Origin: Christensenella sp. UBA6345
GTDB taxonomy: Bacteria > Bacillota > Clostridia > Christensenellales > UBA1242
Reading direction: 5' to 3'
Length of the DNA stretch: 40,717 nt
Assembly: GCA_002437945.1 (NCBI GenBank)
Contig: DJSB01000032.1
Span: 17,918-58,634 of the forward strand
Positions 21,501 through 36,500 of this stretch are shown here, piece by piece (within the stretch, counting starts at the first letter, position 1; the number at the start of each line of letters is the position of its first letter). The notes beneath the pieces are model-generated. The model was given only the letters and a program-made list of their open reading frames with translations. It was not told where the DNA came from and searched no databases. The translations under genes and the position numbers were made by a program.

Positions 21501-24500
21501 ATAGAACCTTTGATGGCTTTGCTTCTAATTATATTGAATATATTACTTATGCATCAAATTTAACTTCGCAATTAAAGACATATATCAGATTAACTGATGA
21601 GTCTACATTAGATACTACAAATGATGCTAATATTCCATACTATACTAGAAAAGTATACGAAATTAGTGTTGGTATTGAAGTATTTGCAGAAGTATTTGAT
21701 ATTAAATACACTACAAGTTCATTCCCATATGAAGAATTGGGTACAACTCCTATTGTATTTGATAGAGAAGATATTAGATTCTCTAACGTTGATTTAAGTA
21801 ATACAAATCATAAAAACTTTACTATGTATTCAGCAATTTCTCATTCTAAATCTAGTGTCGAAATGGCTGATAACATAATTAGTGATTATTATACAAATAC
21901 TGATGTAACTCCTAGTGTAAAGACTGCTTATCAAAAATTAAAAGTTTATGAATATAATGGTTCTGTTCGTAAAAATAGTGTTTATGATGTAATAGAATCA
22001 TTAGTTGGTAGTGATACATCATATTCTTTAGATGAATCAACTGCAAACATTGGTACTACTATAGATGCATTCTTCGGTACTAACGTATATCCTAATACTG
22101 TTGAATATGAGAGTAGTATATATACAACTGGATTATTTGATATTACTAAAATAAATGACGATGTAAAGATAGATAATCCTGCAAAAATAGAATTCGTATA
22201 TTTCCCAAAAGTTCCATTCAATTTAAGTGCGGGTGTAGTGCAATACACCAGTGTAAATGGAAGTAAAGTAACACCTATTTTAGACTCTATTGAATATACG
22301 ACTGAAGCATACGAAGCAGCAACTACCGATAAGCAATACTTCTCTTTGCCAGAGCAATCAGGCGCTAATTCAAGTAGTGCAGAGTATAATATACATTCAC
22401 AATATAGATTATTGAAGAGTGATATTTATATTAACGTTTCATTTAAGATTCCAAAAGATTTATCTAAATATTATGATATATTGGGTGTCTCTTTGATAAA
22501 TGACCAAAGATTGCCATTAGACACTAGTTTTGGTGGAAGTGGATATAGATTGCCATTAGACTTTAGTAATAGTAATGAATTTACTATTCTTGATGGTAGT
22601 ATGACTTACTATTATGGTAAACAGTACAAACATAATGGTGCTCAAAATATTGAAGATCAAAAACTATTAGTTGAAAATGGTAGTCCTATAATGGAAGATG
22701 TTGAAGTTTCTGATGAATACTTCCGTATGTGTTTCTACTTACCAGCAACAGACTTTGAAGGTGCGGTTGCAAAATCATTCTATAGCCAAACTTATAGATT
22801 GGATTTAGTTGAAAAATCAAGAGATATGTATTATTACTCTGAATTAGAAGAGTATGCCGATATTAAAGTATATGATATCGGTGCCAATAAATCTGCTAAT
22901 CCAGAAAATAGCAATGACTATGTAATACTAGATACCACAGATGTTAATTATGAATTAACCGTTGGTGATAATGTACGTAGTTTGAATGCAAAGAAATTTA
23001 CTGTAGGTACTTTAGGTATATATCGTATTGTTGTTATTCCTAAAGATAGTAGTAAATTTAGATTTGGATATTTTGGTTATGGTATGACCACTAATAATGA
23101 TTTACCAAAGACATTCAATGTCCCTAATTCTTCATCTAATATTTATCGATATAATGCTACAGAAGATATTAATAGACCAATTATTAGTGATGTAGCACAT
23201 GGTGAACTTGATTTAAGATTCTGTTCTAAAGACTTATATGCATTCACAGATGGTGGAGATGATGGAATTACAAGTTATGATTTTGTAAATTACTTTGATC
23301 AATTAACTGATGAAGCAGCATTAATCAGAATAGTTTTATATTCAATTACAACATCAAGTGCTACAGTTAATACAGCATTTGCAACATCGTTTAGTTTTGC
23401 TCAAATGTTCTTGGGTATTGACCCACTTAATGCTGTCGGTGGAGAAAAGATAGTTGGAGAATATGGTAAATTAAGAGATTCTCTAAATACTGAATATAAC
23501 TATATTAAATCTACACCTATGTCTATTACATATGATGAAGGTGGATATGCATATTACACATTTAAAGTTAAAGATGGTTTTGTATTTAAAGATATAACCA
23601 TAACATTTGTATTACCAGATGGTACAGAAGCGGGTGTAACTTTAACTGCTAATGAAAAAGATGCTAAATATAATGATAAATATGTTGCTAGATTAAGTGT
23701 TGATGATAATGGAGTTTATACATTAGTCGTTAAAGATGGTTCTGCTGATGCTCGTGTTAACTATACTAGAGAATTCTTAACAACTATTAGTAAAACTATT
23801 AATATTAATGTTTATGAACAATTAATTAAATATAGTATTAATAGCAAGAGTGCTGATGGTAATGCATTATTATTTGAACCAGCAGACATTAGATTTGTTG
23901 CAACTCCTAATTTCTATAACATAAATAATAATCAATTTGTTTACAAATTTGTTAATCCAAATGTGGTTTACGAAACTGAATACTATAATGCTAACGATGA
24001 AACTAAAAATATTAATTATATTGGTAGATTTGGTTCATTAAATAGTTTAGGGTACTCATTCGTTAATCAAGATGAAGACTTTAATATCTTAATGAATAAG
24101 AGATATAGAAGAACAGATTGGACTATTGAACCAGATCAAAATAAAGTGGCTGAAATAGTTAATGATAAATTATCTATTGCAGTTGGAAAAGTTGTAAATT
24201 CTGTAGAGATCAAACAAGATACTCCATATTATGATATGCCTATCGTTATTAATGCAGAGTTTGAAAAATATTATAGGCTTGAATTAGCAGAACCTATGAT
24301 ATTAGATATTACTAAAGATTTAACAATAAGTGTTGATGATGTAATTAATAGAGATAGATATACATTAAGTAAACCAATTGGCACTTATGCAGAAAATAAT
24401 GGATATTATAGATATAATTCTATTTATGGATTAAATATTTACTATAAAAATGATTACTCTAATTTCACAGAGATGCCATATAATTTTGTTGGTTGGTTTA

Positions 24501-27500
24501 ATTTGGATGAAAATACCAAAAACTTAAAACAAATTACTATTAGTAAAGATATGTTAATTCCACGTGATGATTCCGAAACTCCTAGCGAAACAGCACTTCG
24601 AGTTTTGGGAGATACTGTAATTGTTCCAGTATTCGCTGAAAAACATTTCATTTACTGGTTTGAAATTCCAGATAATGGATTACAATCATTTGAAAATATT
24701 GCTATTCAATCTAAAGCAACTTCAGAATTATCTGGATACTATACTGGTATTTATACCAACAATGAATATAAATTATTTGACATCAATAATGTTGAATATG
24801 ATTCTGAAGCAAGAAATGAAATTTCCCAAGTATTGCTAGATCATGGTTATACACTTGAAGATTTAGATAGTGTAGATACATTTGTATACATTGCAGGTAC
24901 TTATACTAGTGTACATTTAAAGGCTATTCCTACAGATGACTTTAGAGTTGTTAGATGGATCGACGAAAGTTCTTCTGATGTTACAAGAACCGAACCAGTA
25001 TTATCTACTGGTGGACCTAGCGAATACTTTATCGATGGATTTAAAGATAAAGATGTTGATAATGAAGGCTTTAATAGATTTGCTGGTCGTATAACTCTAA
25101 AGATGCAAGGTATTGCAAAAATAGAAATGATGGCTGCATATAGTAATGCTTCGGATAGTACTTCTGATTTTAGTGAAAACCATGATGCTGATAGTACTAT
25201 AAAGTATAATTATGGTAACATATATGATCATAATCAAATTGTTACTAAAAACGTTGTTGGCGGTATACCTACAGTATTCTTTGATAAAGAATATGAAGGT
25301 GCTGACGGTATAAAAGATCAAAACATTTATTCTAAAGGTGTAATGTTAAGATCTGATGATGGCGGTAATAGAATTAGTTTATTTGCTTATCAATTCTTAA
25401 ATACAGATAATGAATATGTAAGATACGTATTTGATCACTTTGTATACATTCGTACATTTAAAGGCGAGTCATTCTCAAGTGATTTGAATTATTCTAGCAA
25501 TGGCGTTGTATCTAATAGTGTTAATGCACAATATAACTTGTTATTTAATAAAGGTAATACTTCTAATCCAATTATTGAATTACAATTTATGCCTAGAGTT
25601 AAGACAGGTAATGATCAATCTGAAGTTACTGCAGGTAAATATATCGCTGTTTATAAAAAGGCAATTAAGACTGAACATAAACCTTTCTTAATGAATTATT
25701 CAGATACAGGTGAGGATTTACAAAGTACAACATTAAATACTTCTATGAATACCAAAATTACCGTATCATTTAATAATGAAAAACAACCTTACTTAATTAA
25801 ATATGACAATACTTCTAATATCCTTGAAGGTAATGTAGTCGTAGGTGAATTTGTTGAAGGTAGTAAGATAACTGTTTCATCAGGATCTGCTATGGGAAAT
25901 AATATTGGATATTCTTATAGACAATTAGTTTTACCTAACAAAGATAAAGAAAAAATTGTTAATGATAATATTAGAGAGTTAACTGTTTCAATGAAAGATA
26001 AAGTTATTTCTCTAGATAGTAATGCTGATGCGGGATTATATGAGTATGATTATAGACGAATATTCTTCCATAAATTCTCAATAGACCCTTCAGAACAAGC
26101 AGCAATTGGCTACGATGGACTAGAACTAGATAGTACTAACATTCTATGTATAAAAGAACGTTTGAATACTACTGCTTCTCGTTATCTTGCACTAGAAGGA
26201 GAAAAAATAAGTTTTGTTTTGACTCCTAAAATGGAAAAGGGTATTCCACTATACATATTTAAACAATTTAGTATTTTAAATAATGAAACTGGAGTTAGAA
26301 CCCAAATTAAAGATGGAGATGGTAATCCACCATATTCTGTAACAAGCAGTGGTGTGACCGAAACATTCTTGGATCCAGAGTGGGAGAATTTAACTTTTGT
26401 ATCATCGTTGAAGAGTTGTTATATTGATGGCGTAATCAGTACTAATAATATTGATTATAGAGCAGAATATGATTATCTACATCAAGTATCATTTGGTATT
26501 GATAGAAACGAAACAAAAACGAAAGAATTAATTGCATTAAATGATGCTAATACAAAAATTAATACGAATATCCCATCAAAATATATTTTACTTGATGCAA
26601 CAAAGAATGGTGTTGTAGATACTAGTGCTAGTGGATATACTATAATATTCAAAGTATTAGTAAGAGAAGGTGGAGATATTTCAATCAGTATTACTCCTAC
26701 CGAACCTAATATATATAGAATCAAAAAATGGTTTACGCTAGATGGCAATATTGTTACGGAATCAGGCTCTAAAGAAATAGATAATAATTCAACAGATTCT
26801 ACTAATTTTGGAACTTCTACTGTTACAACTAGTAGTAGTGATGATGCTAAAAATGGATTCGGCACAAGTACAATAGAAATTAAAGCAGTTTCTGTTGGTG
26901 CAAATCAAAAATATATTGCAGAATTATTAAGAACATACACTATGTCAGCACCACAATATATTACAGGCTATATTACCAAAGGAATGGATGCTCAAGGTGG
27001 AAGTTTAACTGATAATGAGTACGATGTTGAAGGTAATATAGTTATTTCTCCTACAGGACCTAGATATGATGATGGTGTAATATTTAGATATTTCCCAATT
27101 GCTAAAGAAGGATATAACTATAATGGATTTATCATCAATGAAGATAGTAACCCAGCGGGGGATTCTAACATTGTAAGTAAAGCAATAATTAAGACAGATG
27201 AATTTGTTAATAAACTACTAAATTATGATTACATACTATTTAGTGAATTTGAACAAATAGTAACAACTGATAATAGATTGCTAATGGATAAAGACATAGA
27301 CAGTATATATTTTGTTTTTGAAGAAAGAGAATATAAAATTGTTAATACATATGTGTATGCCAATGGCACAATTCCACCTGCTGAATTAATTGATGGTAGT
27401 TATCCAGTTACACAGTTTAAACCACTTAATAACTATCCAGAGTTTAATACTCCTGTTCCAGATCCAGACGCTGCTGATAAAGAATATTACATAATTGGAC

Positions 27501-30500
27501 ATTTTGGTAATAGTAGTATTAGATCGGTTATGGGATCTGAAAATACATTTGTAGCAAAAGCATTTGCTAGCAGAAATGCGTTGTTTGATAGTTTGAAAGA
27601 CATAACTAAATCACAATTTGATTCTTCTAATATAATTCAAGGTGGCAATTGGGTTAGTGGAGCGTCAGATGATTCAGATACGGATATTATATATTACTTA
27701 AAGTCTACTTCTATTGCTGGTGATATTATTTCGCCATGTCTATTAGATCAGTACTTTAATATTAGTGGTGATGATGCTATTAAATTTAATTCAGTTTTAG
27801 TTAATGAAATAAGTATATATACTATTTTACTTGTTGCAGATAAGTATACAATTACAGCGGCAATTTGTAATACTGCAACTGAAGATAACTTTGAAAAATT
27901 AGTTACACTACCTAACTTTACTACATTCACGTCTGATCCTAATTATACAGTTTTACCTAATAGTAATGCTTATATGGTAGATCATGGTGCTCAAGTAACT
28001 ATGAGTACTATATATACTAAATTTTCCGATACAGATACTGTTATTGGTGATGATAACCATGAGTATAATTATAAAAACTTGGAATTTTATGGATTATTTG
28101 TAAAAGGAGTGGATAATGAAGGTAACGATGTTTATATTCAATCCGCTTATGCAAATACTAAATATTATTATAATGATGGTGTTATTAAGTTTATAATAGA
28201 TCAATCTGATGGTAATACGGCTGGTAATTATTTTGTAATTTTTAGACAAAGAGAATTAATTAAGATTACATATAAGAGAACCAATGGAGATTATGTTGCT
28301 CCTACTGATAATTTACAACATCAAGTTGATATTTCTGGTACCATAATAATAGATGATAAATTAGAAATTGAAGATGATACTGGAGAAGAATTCAATCGTA
28401 TATCTGGTTTTGGTAGTTATTATAATGGTTCAACTTTATGGGTATATGTTGGAGATAAATTATCTTTATTAGTTGATAAATTGTATACACGAAGTGATGA
28501 TGGAAATAAGGTATATATTGAAGAAGAAACAAAATTCAATCCTGTTAAAGCAAAATTTGAAGCGCTTGATCCTATATTGAATGAAGGTGAAATTAATCCT
28601 CAGGAATATACTAGAATCAGAAGAGAAAATGATAATAAATATGAATTATATGTAGAAAATTATGGATTACTTAATACATATCAAACAAATATTGAAATTA
28701 ATTTCTCAAAAAACAAGATATTTATATTTAAATTTGATAATGAATTACAGTTAGATAAATTAAAAGATACTTCACTATTGGCTAATTTCTTGATTGATGA
28801 AAGTATAAAAGACCATGATATAGTTGGAGATATTGAGATTGAAGAACTTGAAAATAGTGTGATAATTACCGTTGAAGAAGGTAGTATCTTAAATTTAAGA
28901 TATGAAACTGAAGCATATATATCTGATGAAAAACAGTATAATACTTACTATAGATATAATAGAGTTTATATTGAAGATAATATATTGCCTTATGAATTGT
29001 TTGTAATAAAATCAAAAGACGATAAGGATAAAGAATATATAACTGATCAATATAACAAAGTTAAAATAGTTGTTAATGATTATGATGATGATGTTGTAAA
29101 TGTGTATGTAAATTATATTCAAATGTTTATATTTGGGTATGGTACTGAACCATTTGGTTTAAATGTATTAGATAAGCCAATTGTTACTGCTGATGCAGAT
29201 TTAATAGAGAAAGGTGTGTCTGTAGAGCCATTTAAGTATTCTTATAAACTTATAACAGATAATCCAGATATTCCAACTAATTTTTCAGGATTCTATGATT
29301 ATGGTGTTAATATCTCATTAAGAGCCAAAATGTCTCAAATTTATGAATTTTTAGGTTGGGAGATAAATGGTGCACGACCATTTGTTGGAGCAGAAATTGG
29401 TACATATGAAAATATTGTTACAACAGACACAGATTCTACATTCTCTGTTTTACTTGAAAAAAATTATAATGCAATAGCACATTTTAAGGCTGATGGTAAT
29501 GAAATGACCATATTTGGTGATGGTGGAGCAAAAATTATTTATTCTGCAGATAATTCTATAGAAATAAGCAATGCTATATCATCAACTTCATTTGATGCCC
29601 CAGACAAAAAAGTAACAATAAAAGCAATTCCTAATGCTAATGCTTCTGTTGTTGTAGAAAATTGCTTCTTTAGATATCTAAAAGATAATAAGTATGAATA
29701 CTTTACTACTGATGAAAATGGTAGTGATGGTAATCCATTATTGACTATTACTTATAATAGTGATGGTTCTGTGACATTTGTTTACAATAATGAAAATGGT
29801 TATTATGTTGAATGTTATCTAGAATTCAAGAGTACTACTTGGGCAACAAATGATTATACAACTCCTACTGGAAGTGGTACTGAAGCAGATCCATATTTAA
29901 TTAGTAGTCCTAATAATTTAGCATATATTGCATTAGTTCATTCTGCTGCATTTGGTGCTACATCTAATCCAAGTTTAGGAAAATACTATAGATTAACTGC
30001 TGATATTGATTTAGCAGGTAAAAATTGGTTCCCAATTGGTACTGCTCGTAATAATGGTGGTTGGCCATTTAGTGGTATATTTGATGGTAATGGTAAAACC
30101 ATTAAAAATATGTATTTGTATGCATTCCAAAATATCTTCTATGTTAAAGATGTTAATACATATGAGAATATTGATGCTTTAGGACTATTTGGTTATACCG
30201 ATGGTGCAAAAGTATACAATCTAGATGTTACTGGTAAAGTAATATACAATGTTAACGGTATTGGTAATACAGATAAAGATGCTACTGAAAATGCAAACAA
30301 GTTTAAAACTGAAGATGCATTAAAGAAGAAATCAGTAGTTAATAATGATAATATTTATGTTGGTGGTATTGTTGGAAATGCTAATAATACTACATTCGTA
30401 AGAGTTACATTTAATAATACTATTAATGGAGTTTCATTATCAGATACTACTATTACAGTTAATGATATGAACTATGTTGATGGTGAATATTATCAATCAG

Positions 30501-33500
30501 TTGCTATTGGTAACTTTATAGGTAAGATGTCTGGAATTGGTTATATTACTGATTCTGCAACTTCAAATCAATTAACACTTTCTACTAGAATTAATAAAAA
30601 TTCTAACGATGTAGTATCTGTTGGTGGCATGATAGGTTACAACAATTGTAGTAAATTAACTTTATCTAATAGCCGTGTTAGAACTTCTGTAATTGCTGAT
30701 GTTAATGAGTATGCCGATACAGTTGGCGGTATGATTGGTGTAAACAATTCTACAATAATTAATATTTCTGACAGTTATGCTGAAGGTATACTATCTTATT
30801 TAGGTAACAATACTACAGTTGGTGGAATCCTTGGTAGTGTACTTAATGCTGATAGTTCAACTATTACATTAAATAATGTTTATTATACATTTAATGGTGT
30901 TACATCTAATACTTATGGTGAAGTATATTCTGCTGATATGAATACTGATAATTATAATACTAATTATCCATGGAGTATTGTTGATGGATCTCAACCAAGA
31001 TTATGGGTATTTGATTTAGGTTATAATACACTTACTGAAAATGAACCTGTAAAAGTAGGAGATACATATTTAATAACAACAAAAGATGAATTTGTATGGT
31101 TACTAAATTCATTTAAAGATACTTCTAGATTAAATTGCAATAATGCATTGTTATCTAGCGATATTGATTTTGCTGATTCATTATGGACTCCAGTTGATGT
31201 ACCTAATAACTTTGTTCTTGATTTCTCTGGCTTCACATTAAAGAATGTAAGAGTTAAAGATAATCAAGCAATGTTTACTAACAACTACGGAACAATCAAG
31301 AATCTTGTTATTACAAATTCTGGTAATTACAGTAGTTATGCTTTAGGTAATCAAGCAATGGTTGTTGCTAATAACTATGCAACATTACAACACATTCAAG
31401 TTAGTGCAGATGTCGTTAATAAACATTACAATCAATCTGCATATTCACAACAATTAATTCTTGGTGGTGTTGTAGCACAATTAATTGATGGAAATGCAAA
31501 TATCAAGAAATCATACTTTAATGGCAATATTATGGTTGATTGTGACAATATTAGTAGTTCAATTGTTGCTGGATTAGTTGGACGTATTAATAATGCTCCT
31601 AATACAGTTGTATCTCAAAACTATGCTGATGCTAATATTAACATTAATGCAAATAAAGTTATTAATGCATATGTTGCTGGTTTGATAGGATACATTAATA
31701 ATTCTAATAATTTAAGTGTATCTGACAACTATGCTACTGGTAATATAACATTGTCTAATTCTATACTATCTTCTCAAACTAAAGTTGCTAATATAATTGC
31801 TGGCTTTGCATCTGATACTGCATCTTCAATAACTGTAAGACATGTGTATGGTGTTAATACAATGCCAACAAATAGTATGGGCGCATTGGGTGAGAAAGGT
31901 AATAATGTTACACTTTCTATAGATAAAGCATATGTATTAGATACTACATTTAACGGAACATTAGATCCACAACATGGCGAGAAGAAAACACGTACTGAAT
32001 TGCAAGATAAGACAGTTCTTACTCAACCTGATGCTGGTACATTTGCAAATTGGGATTTCGTTGATATTTGGGCTTATGAGTCTAACATTAACGATGGTTA
32101 TCCTATTTTGCTAGAAACCAAAAATATTCATTCTGTATACGTAACAATTAACTTTGAAAAAGGTCCATTTGGTTATGTATATAGTAAAGAAAATAAATAC
32201 TTGATAGACTATGTAACTAAATATGGTTATCCAATTAATGGATTAAAACAAATTACTGTATTAACTGATGCTAATGGTAAATTCTGTGGTGCAACTGGTA
32301 AATTAACCGCTGAACATCAATCAGAACTAATAATTACATCAGAAACTCACAACGATGAAACCTATATGAACTTGTATAAAGCAACAGTAGATGGTGTTGA
32401 ATCAGCAACTGATAACGATATACCTATTACTGGAGTAATTAAAGACTATAATGTAGTAGTTGATTATAGATGGAATCGTTATAGAGTTGATGCTAGTCCA
32501 CAAGATCCATCTTTTGGTAATGTAAATGTAGAAAGAGTTAATAACTTGGTTGGAGATAATACTGATTATAGTTCTGCTGATTATAATGAAGAGTATTATT
32601 ACGTACATGGCGAATTAGTTAAATTAACTTCTACTCCTAATGGTAATGCCGAATTATTCAAATGGCAGAAAGAAGTTAATGGCGAATATGTTGATATAAC
32701 CACATATGATTTTGCTGATACTAACTGCATATATGTAAAAGATGATACCGAGTTAAATAATGCTCTTGGTACACTAAAAGAAGGTCAATATATCTTCAAT
32801 TGGTATACTGGTGAATTATACTTCTATGTAACTCAATCTACTGAAGGTGGTTATAGAGCAGTATTTGTTAATACTTATACTCCATCATTTACAGTTGTTG
32901 ATTCTAACTTACAACCAGTTGTAGATGTAAATCCAGAAACTAACAAGAAAGATGGTGAAATAGTTAGTGTTGAAACATCTATGTATGATGATGGATATTA
33001 TAATGTATCTAAAATTTATAGATATGATGCTGATGGTAAAGTTGTAACTAAATTTATTGAAGGTTCAAGAATTACTGTTAAAGTTGTATCTAATAACAAC
33101 TATAAGATTGATAGTGTATACTTCAATACAACTATGATTATTGATTCGCAAGGAACTCCACAAGGAGCAACTGCTGAACAATATTATGATATTAGTTATG
33201 CTGAAAGTCCATATTATCATCAAAAAGCAACTTTTGATATATCAAAAATGGACGCCATCTCAAATGGTGATTATAAGTTTAAACTTGTTTTAATTGATTA
33301 CAAGATTAAAGTTAGATTATCTAATGGTGGTTCGTTAAATGCAGATTCATTTACATTGAATCATAATGATGTTGATGGCGATTATTATCTAGTAAAGGGT
33401 GGTAGTTCAATTAAATTTGATGTAGAAGTATTTAATCGTTACGTTCTAGCCGAATTTAATTTGTCAGAAGATCAATTATATATTGAACCACGTCGTGATA

Positions 33501-36500
33501 ATCACGAACATAAACCAAAATTATTCTCAATTAAAGAATTGAATAATTATGATTTGTATAGATATAATCTAGAAGTGCTAGATGAAAACAATATTGGCAA
33601 GATTGTTAGTGTTGGTGAATTATATTCACGTACTGATGCTAACGGTAACTCTTCTGCAGTATACGATAGTAAAAATAGTAACTTTACATTTACAGCAGAT
33701 GGAGTTAATAGCGATATGACTCTTTATATCAACTTTGCTCAATATAACTGGTATGACAACTTTACAGTAGAAGTACCAGGTATTAACAAAGATACTGGTA
33801 GACAAGAATCTAGCGGACAAGTTCGTTATGGTTTAACTTCTGATACTGCTTATCATGTTTCAGATGCTAACCAATTAGCATATATTATGCAATTGATTAA
33901 CAACAATAACTCATATGTTGTTGATGGTGTAAGACACTATTATAGAGATGCTTACTACAAGTTAATATCTCAAGAATATAATTTAAGTGATAGATTCTGG
34001 ACACCAATTGCAGGACTTACAGGTACAGAATTTGGTGGTGCTATATTTAGTACTCCAGATGCATCTGAAGGCGATGTAAGTGGGGTTTCAGGCAAGAAAC
34101 TTGTTAAAGAAATTTATATGGAACCATACAACATTCAATTGTTCAATGGCTTAAATATAGGCAATTTAGATCAATTTGCTAATGGTGTAGGTTTTGTAGG
34201 AAAATCGAACAATGGATTAATAAGCAATATTAATTTTGAAAATATTCATATTAATCATTATATTGATGATCAATTTAATATCGGTGGCTTAATCGCTTAT
34301 AGTGATGGCGGCCATGTATTTAACACCAATGTTAATTTATCATCAATTGATATCAATAAAGATTCTACTGTTGGTTCAATAATTGGTTATGCTGACAATA
34401 GTTCATCATTATTTAAAGTTTATACAGACACTACCTTAAATATTAATGGTAACAATAATATAGTAGGTGGATTAGTAGGTAGAAATAATGGTATTATTGA
34501 AGCATCGTATGGATTATTAACAATTACTAATAAACTAACTAATATAGTAGGTGGATTAGTAGGTTACAACTCGGGATTAGTAGAAATGTCATATTCTAAT
34601 TCCAATATCTTAACTAATGACTTAATTAATGTAGGTGGATTAGTTGGATTTGGCGGTTCTAAAGCAGAATTAAAGAATACTTATTATATCACTGGAAAAA
34701 TGACTGATTTAACTGGTGGTGCAATAGGTGGCATTAATGAAAAACCAGTAGGTAATTATAGCGATAATATTGAAAACGAAATTGACTCTGTAGGTAAAAC
34801 TAATAGAGATTCATTCAAAGGATTCAACTTTATCAATATCTATACTATGGGAACTGAAAGTCCAGAATTTGTACGTACAACTAGTCTAACTAATTCTGTA
34901 AATTTAGGTGGTAATGGTACAAGTGAGTCTCCATACATAATAGCCAACAACTTACAATTTAACACATTTACTAAAACATTAAGTTCTGACGATTATAACA
35001 ATATTAATGTTTATTATGAATTAAACGGAAATATTGATTTAAGCGGTTATGATTACGAGACTATAGACACATTCAAAGCCAACTTTAATGGTAATGGATA
35101 TACCATTAGCGGATTGCATATTGAAAGAAATTCTGATAGCAATGTTGCATTCATTAAAGTTAACGAAGGTGTAATTAGAGATGTTAAATTCACTTATGCT
35201 GTTGTAGTAGGTGATAATAATGTCGCTGGTGTCGTTAATGAAAATAAGGGATTAATGCATGGTGTTGAATTTAGTGGTATAGTTATGGGTAGAGATTTAG
35301 TTGCTGGTGTTGTCGGTACTAATGGTGCAGACAATGGTAAAGGAACTTTAGTAAGACTAGGTTCTACTGCAACTGTTTCTGGACATGATTATGTTGCTGG
35401 TGTTGTATCAAAACTTATTGATTCTAATATAGATTCTTATAACGATGTATTTGCTATTAAATACAATTCCGATGGTACATTCATAACTCCTTATGTTGGT
35501 ATTACAGAAAGTTTCAATAGAGGCAGTGTATTTGGCTATAACTATGTTGCTGGATTATCAGCCTATGTTAATAACTCTATAGCACATGAATCTATTAGAA
35601 ATGCTTATAACACTGGAGATATTTATGGTGTAACCAACATTGGTGGACTTGTAGGAAATGCTAATAATACAAGTATTAATTTTGTTTATAGTTTTGGAGA
35701 TATTACTTCATATGATGGTAGTATTGAAAATAATACTGTAGACAATATTGGTATTGGACATATTATTGGTTCTGCCAACAATGTTAATATCGGTTATATG
35801 CTTAACGGATTAAGTGTAGGTGTAGGTTTGTATCCAAGTGATGAAAAATACATTTACATTGTTAAGGATAATAATATAATCTTTAATGATACTCCTTCAA
35901 TCGGTAAATCTTCTGGTTGTGTAGATAAATCAGTTAGATACGATTATGCTTCATTAAAGAATCAAAGAACATTCACCAATTATCACTATGACTTTATTGA
36001 TATGTGGAGATACTTTGATGTAGAGAATAACTTTAACTATTCATTACCAATTCTTAAGTACTTCCATTCATATTTAATAAGAATCTCTGTTAATGAATTT
36101 GGTGGATATAGAGTTGACGAGAAATTTGGTAAAGTAAATGACAATGGTGAAATTTATGTACTACAAGGTGATTCATTAGAAATTAACTTTATTTCTGATA
36201 CACATTATCATTTATATAATCAAATTGTTGACTCCGTAACAACAAAATTAGAGCCTGAATATGTTGATGGTGTTCCTGATAATACCAACAAACAATTTGT
36301 ATATACTTTCGAACAAGTTACAGCACCACATAAGATTCACGTAAACTTTGCAATAGATAAGTATAAATTTAATTTGGATTTATTGCCAAAAGTTGACGGT
36401 GTAAATATTGGAGATGTTGTACTAGTTGATACTGAAGGTAATGAAGTTGTTGATGGTATCTATGAATACGGACAAGTTGTAACCATCATCGCTAAAGACT

